This document shows, in pieces, positions 61,501 through 64,000 of a stretch of 64,000 bases of DNA. Below the pieces are notes generated by a model. It searched no databases. It was not told the DNA's origin and worked only from the letters and a program-made list of their open reading frames with translations. Origin of the DNA: Edaphobacter sp. (lineage in GTDB: Bacteria > Acidobacteriota > Terriglobia > Terriglobales > Acidobacteriaceae). The DNA is taken from the NCBI RefSeq assembly GCF_028283685.1, contig NZ_JAPWKF010000008.1, forward strand, positions 434,001-498,000, written 5' to 3'. The position numbers were made by a program, and so were the translations under genes. Position 1 is the first letter of the stretch. Each line of letters begins with the position of its first letter.

Positions 61501-61786
61501 CTGGTTCAACACCTCGGCATTCGTGGCCAATGCACCTTACACGTTTGGCAACGCTGGCAGGAATATTCTGCGGGCTCCAGGCCTTGCGAACCTCGATCTT
61601 GCTGCACATAAAACATTTCAGGTGAGGGAATACCTGAGTGCACAGTTGCGCTTGGAATCGTTCAACACAACGAACACGCCACACTTTGCTGCGCCGAATG
61701 CCGTAGTGGGCAACGCCCTGTTTGGGCAGATCACTTCAGCCTCGGATGCTCGCGATCTGCAGGCAGGACTCAAGCTGGTCTTCTAA
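58550..61786 (+). CDS. TonB-dependent receptor, Oar-like
   Basis: 1078 residues; GTG 58550 with GAGGAG 5 bases upstream. Signal peptide ending GAAQGQQ. Carboxypeptidase-regulatory-like domain (VVLGRITDPSRAAVSGAVIK), plug with IVELPLNGRDYMQLAALSAG and NGYSAEYGRSSSGVISVST, long barrel ending DLQAGLKLVF. It is followed by DUF6152 and two paralogous secreted proteins, an association that hints at a common uptake/processing cassette. Substrate unknown. Confidence 0.92.
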   Translation: MRKIAFIILLLASGAAQGQQTNDAVVLGRITDPSRAAVSGAVIKLVQSATGENSEVKTNNNGEFRTPPLRIGEYQISIEAPGFKKFVQHGLSLGLGDIRQLNVQLSLGEVAEIVSVEASDAVLNNADSTVGTVIGNKQIVELPLNGRDYMQLAALSAGTVPSTATGSQGPIGISIGGQVGYAVGFLLDGVDNNNQFIRYSYGNQKESIKPSVDAIDQFKVVTNGYSAEYGRSSSGVISVSTKSGTNQFHGSVYEFIRNDALDARNYFATVKSPFKRNDFGASIGGPILRNKIFAFGDFEIIRVRQSTTQVDTVPTLAQRQGIFANTIYDPATYDATTKARQAFADNTIPSSRIDPIAQKILGFYPLPQKSAATNNYIYNAPSNQNPYRYDVRLDGTPSEGQRLFFRYSTQIQDYAAVSTLPPIDNVFYTSAQPTRITGHAFALGYDKVWSPHLISSVRVGWNYLLSKASSQGTQNINSQIGFTGADTTYPGGLVSMPITGFTSLGGGGKGNIAGTQARQVSGDLTWARGKHNFKFGVQQYWLQTNFFSAQQSQGILNFTGVYTRNPVTLANGSPFADFLLGTSSSGSLSDEETVIGRQPLTHFYALDDWTLTPHLTVNVGLRYELNRPVIDQHDKMANLDLDTDPANPTLVLAGAAGSGRDSRALQGTDFAQWAPRAGFAYSFPDQKTVVRGSYGLFYSNITTAGGMQSLQINAPYHMQISLSPDPTSPSLYLRSGFPDGTLSLANAKNVLAVSHDRRGLWPRSQQWNINIQRELPGGVLLEVGYAGNSLRRSWMQYDANQATPMAGNTNANRPYKSVAVPGTPYTVSLADIARIAKLGYSTYNALQIKAERRYRNGISLLAAYGYSKTMALGENQSGGVQNSTDLDADRAVSSQDMTHHLVASGIFELPVGRGKRFGSSWNRYENAVLGGWSIDPIVTINAGIPVNLSVTGNPSNSGQGSLVGNNDRPNIVGDWHLSNRTPQRWFNTSAFVANAPYTFGNAGRNILRAPGLANLDLAAHKTFQVREYLSAQLRLESFNTTNTPHFAAPNAVVGNALFGQITSASDARDLQAGLKLVF

Positions 61787-61813
61787 AAAAGTTTTAAGGA
61801 AAGGGAATGTGAT

Positions 61814-62221
61814 ATGAACCGCTACAAATTGCTCTTATTAGGCGCAGTAGTTTCTGCCATTGCGGCCCCTGCGTATGCACACCACTCGTTTGCCGCGGAG
61901 TACGACGCGAGCAAGCCGATCAGCTTTAGCGGAAAGCTTGCTAAGCTCTCGTGGGTCAATCCGCATGGGTGGATCTATGTTGATGTCGCGGACAATACAG
62001 GGAAGTCATCGCGCTGGGCTGTTGAATTTGGAAGCCCGAACGCGCTCCTGCGACGAGGCCTGCGTGAGACAGACTTTCCATTGGGCATTACGCTCACCGT
62101 TTCAGGTTATCGAGCCAAGGATGGAAGCCAGACGATTAACGGAACATCGGTCAAGCTGCCTGATGGTCGCACTCTCTTCACAGGCTCTGTCGGAACCGGC
62201 GCCCCTGGTGATCCACAGTAG
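61814..62221 (+). CDS. DUF6152 family secreted protein
   Basis: 135 residues with a signal peptide (LLLLGAVVSAIAAPAYA) followed at once by HHSFAAEYDASKPISFSG, the hallmark start of the DUF6152 family. Further family-like phrases are LSWVNPHGWIYVDV and GSPNALLRRGL. The domain is a small OB/beta-barrel-like fold of unknown function, widespread in Acidobacteriota and Proteobacteria. It lies 27 bases downstream of a receptor and upstream of two related secreted proteins with which such genes commonly occur. Confidence 0.88.
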   Translation: MNRYKLLLLGAVVSAIAAPAYAHHSFAAEYDASKPISFSGKLAKLSWVNPHGWIYVDVADNTGKSSRWAVEFGSPNALLRRGLRETDFPLGITLTVSGYRAKDGSQTINGTSVKLPDGRTLFTGSVGTGAPGDPQ

Positions 62222-62250
62222 GGTTCCAGATGCGATACGAAAGGACTGCA

Positions 62251-63018
62251 ATGTTATTGAGATCAACATGCCTTGCCGTGATTGCCAGCCTGGGGACAAT
62301 AGCTTTTGCTGCAACTCCCCTCAAAAAAACGGCGGATATTCCACGACTCTCTGATGGCAAGCCCGACCTGAACGGAATATGGCAATCGTTGTCGGGAGCG
62401 GACGTCAATCTGCTCGATCATGTCGCCGATCGCTACGCTCCAGGAGGGCAGAGCGTAGTGGAAGAGGGGGAGCTGCCTTATCTTCCGGAGGCCAGAAAAC
62501 AGAGGGATGCCAACAACGCAAGCCGCGAAAAAGCTGATCCCCAGACAGCGAAGTGCAATCTGCCCGGCGTTCCACGCATAACGTATGCGCATAATCTTCC
62601 GTTTCAGGTTTTTCAGAAGCCGAAGGGCGACCGCATCGTGGTTCTCTACGAGTTCGCCGAAGCGCATCGCTTTCTCTATACGAATGGCACACCGCATCCC
62701 CCAGGCCATATCAACTGGAATATGGGCGACTCTCGGTCGAAATGGGAGGGAGACACACTCGTCGTCGACTCGGTGGATTTCAACGATCTGACATGGTTTG
62801 ATCACGCAGGAGACTTTCACAGCGAGTCCCTTCATGTTGTAGAGCGTTACCGTCTTCTGGACGCAGATCATCTCGAGTACAACGTCGAGGTCGACGATCC
62901 GAAGGTCTACAGCAAGCCCTGGCACATCCATCTGGTTCTGTATCGGCGTAAGGAAAAGAATCAACAGCTGCTCGACTATGTTTGCTACGCCTTCGATCTC
63001 GCTCCCTACTATCCATGA
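62251..63018 (+). CDS. Secreted protein of the WEGDTLVVD family, function unknown
   Basis: 255 residues from ATG 62251 (GAAAGGA upstream; ATG 62230 is possible). Signal peptide ending TIAFAAT. It shares the N-terminal phrase LSDGKPDLNGIWQ, the central DSRSKWEGDTLVVDSV and the C-terminal LHVVERYRLLDADHLEYNVE with the next gene, so the two are paralogs. Such proteins are commonly annotated as hypothetical next to DUF6152. The conserved acidic/Trp core suggests a beta-propeller or lipocalin-like sheet, but no activity can be assigned. Confidence 0.85.
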   Translation: MLLRSTCLAVIASLGTIAFAATPLKKTADIPRLSDGKPDLNGIWQSLSGADVNLLDHVADRYAPGGQSVVEEGELPYLPEARKQRDANNASREKADPQTAKCNLPGVPRITYAHNLPFQVFQKPKGDRIVVLYEFAEAHRFLYTNGTPHPPGHINWNMGDSRSKWEGDTLVVDSVDFNDLTWFDHAGDFHSESLHVVERYRLLDADHLEYNVEVDDPKVYSKPWHIHLVLYRRKEKNQQLLDYVCYAFDLAPYYP

Positions 63019-63055
63019 TTGCTGGATTAAACAGCCCCTAAAAGGATTACGCACC

Positions 63056-64000
63056 ATGACAGGAACATTGAAATTAGCAAGTGTCGTTCTTTTGCTGGGA
63101 GTGTCAGTAAGGCTGCCAATTGTCGCACAGCAGAAGGCACCGGCATCGTCGGCAAAGGTAGAGAAGCCTTGGAAGCCCGCGCTTTTAAGCGACGGTCAGC
63201 CGGACATTCAAGGTGTATGGACGGCCGTGCACTACGGTATGGGGTGCCTTTCCAATCCGGCCAATGGAGATGTCAACTGCGTGTCGCCCCCTGGACCTCG
63301 CCCGGCTGCGGGAACCTCAAATGCCGGTGGCCCGCCACGCAAAGGGAGGAGTGCGCCCAGCCGCATCTTGGATACGCCGGATGGAAAGATTCCATATAAG
63401 CCTGAAGCACTCGCGCATCAAGAGGATCTTTTTGCTCACTATTACGCGCCGACGCGTCCAGGAGATATTGATCCGCAACAGCGTTGCCTGCCCCTTGGGG
63501 CGGTACGTCAGTTCACATGGCACGACGTGCAGATATTTCAATATCCCAAGAAGGTCGTGCTGATCTATCAGGGCGCCGAGCAGTATCGCATTATCTATCT
63601 CGACGACAGGCCGCATGTCGGTAAAGACCTCAAGCTGTGGTTCGGCGATTCGAGAGGCCACTGGGAAGGTACGACTCTTGTGGTGGATACAACCAACAAC
63701 AATGCAAAGGGGCGGCTCAGTCGGGCAGGGGACTTCTCAAGCGACAACGTTAAGCATGTCGAGCGTTTCATCTTTACGGACCCCGATCACTTTCGATATG
63801 AGGCGACCTTCGACGATCCCTCTGTGTACACCCAGACGTGGAAGTTCGGCCTGGATTTGAAGCGAGGCTACTTCGCCGGTGATGGCGGTGTTCCTGAAGG
63901 CCCCGTCACTGCAGAGACGCAGGCCAGCTATGAGAACTGGGAAGAGGCATGCCATGAAGGTTTGAGAGATGAAGACAACCCACTCTATGGTGCAGAGTCT
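63056..64000 (+). CDS. Secreted WEGTTLVVD-family protein, 3' end outside window
   Basis: ATG 63056, with AAAGGA upstream, opens 315 codons to the window edge with no stop. Signal peptide LASVVLLLGVSVRLPIVAQQ. Family phrases LLSDGQPDIQGVWTA, GDSRGHWEGTTLVVDTTNNN, VKHVERFIFTDPDHFRYEAT, and FDDPSVYTQTWKF align with the preceding gene, with a longer middle containing QQRCLPLGAVRQF. It is a paralog of the gene at 62251 and probably in the same operon as the receptor and DUF6152 gene. Function unknown. Confidence 0.88.
   Translation, partial: MTGTLKLASVVLLLGVSVRLPIVAQQKAPASSAKVEKPWKPALLSDGQPDIQGVWTAVHYGMGCLSNPANGDVNCVSPPGPRPAAGTSNAGGPPRKGRSAPSRILDTPDGKIPYKPEALAHQEDLFAHYYAPTRPGDIDPQQRCLPLGAVRQFTWHDVQIFQYPKKVVLIYQGAEQYRIIYLDDRPHVGKDLKLWFGDSRGHWEGTTLVVDTTNNNAKGRLSRAGDFSSDNVKHVERFIFTDPDHFRYEATFDDPSVYTQTWKFGLDLKRGYFAGDGGVPEGPVTAETQASYENWEEACHEGLRDEDNPLYGAES

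Noticed and set aside
1..64000. CRISPR arrays, insertion sequences, integrases, tRNA or rRNA genes
   Set aside because: None were seen by eye; no transposase motifs, regular spacer arrays or cloverleaf-like segments were noticed.

Overview
The window looks like a chromosome segment of an Acidobacteriota bacterium (class Terriglobia, Granulicella/Terriglobus/Edaphobacter type). The evidence is the set of very large outer-membrane TonB-dependent receptors with an N-terminal carboxypeptidase-regulatory-like domain, the family-typical DUF6152 and WEG(D/T)TLVVD secreted proteins, and moderately high GC. Taxonomy is inferred from gene style; no rRNA or tRNA gene was seen. All product calls come from reading motifs by eye; no database search was run.

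Layout. (1) 1-7.1 kb: a truncated secreted protein, an M20 amidohydrolase coupled to a TRIC-type channel, then a lipoprotein sugar-binding protein overlapping a histidine kinase, with a convergent NarL-type regulator. No ABC permease or ATPase is present, so the binding protein may be the input of the kinase. (2) 7.1-15.7 kb: an arabinan/hemicellulose-type utilisation locus with a TonB-dependent receptor, a GH43-like enzyme, a 32-codon coupled ORF, a BNR/sialidase-like protein and a GH51 arabinofuranosidase. (3) 15.8-18 kb: a Tat-exported aminotransferase followed by a scar. Two receptor genes survive only as 3' ends joined head to head, and next to them lies a fragment of an MFS exporter.

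(4) 18-46 kb: a type VI secretion-like contractile system. It has a giant PpkA-like Ser/Thr kinase, VgrG, a separate VgrG-tail-like repeat protein, three unknown proteins, an FHA membrane protein, a VWA protein, then TssB, TssC, Hcp, TssE, TssF, a PASTA-bearing TssG, TssK and ClpV, and ends with a DUF1080-DUF1080-TM-FHA protein. TssJ, TssL, TssM, TssA and PAAR were not recognised.

The most remarkable item sits inside this cluster on the opposite strand (27.9-31.1 kb). It is a tightly overlapping five-gene operon encoding a eukaryote-like ubiquitination pathway: an E1/ThiF enzyme, a membrane protein with two canonical RING motifs (E3 candidate), an 86-residue ubiquitin-like protein ending in Asn-Gly, an E2 with an HVN...Cys active site, and a calcineurin-like phosphoesterase. 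No JAMM-type deconjugase accompanies it.

(5) 46-50.6 kb: an AraC regulator, a gene-poor stretch with a degenerate ORF, a histidine phosphatase and an OmpR/histidine-kinase pair. (6) 50.9-64 kb: three TonB-dependent receptors. One is paired with a class A acid phosphatase. Between the other two lies a strong promoter plus intrinsic terminator that looks like a small RNA or attenuator. The last receptor is followed by DUF6152 and two paralogous secreted proteins, the second cut by the window end.
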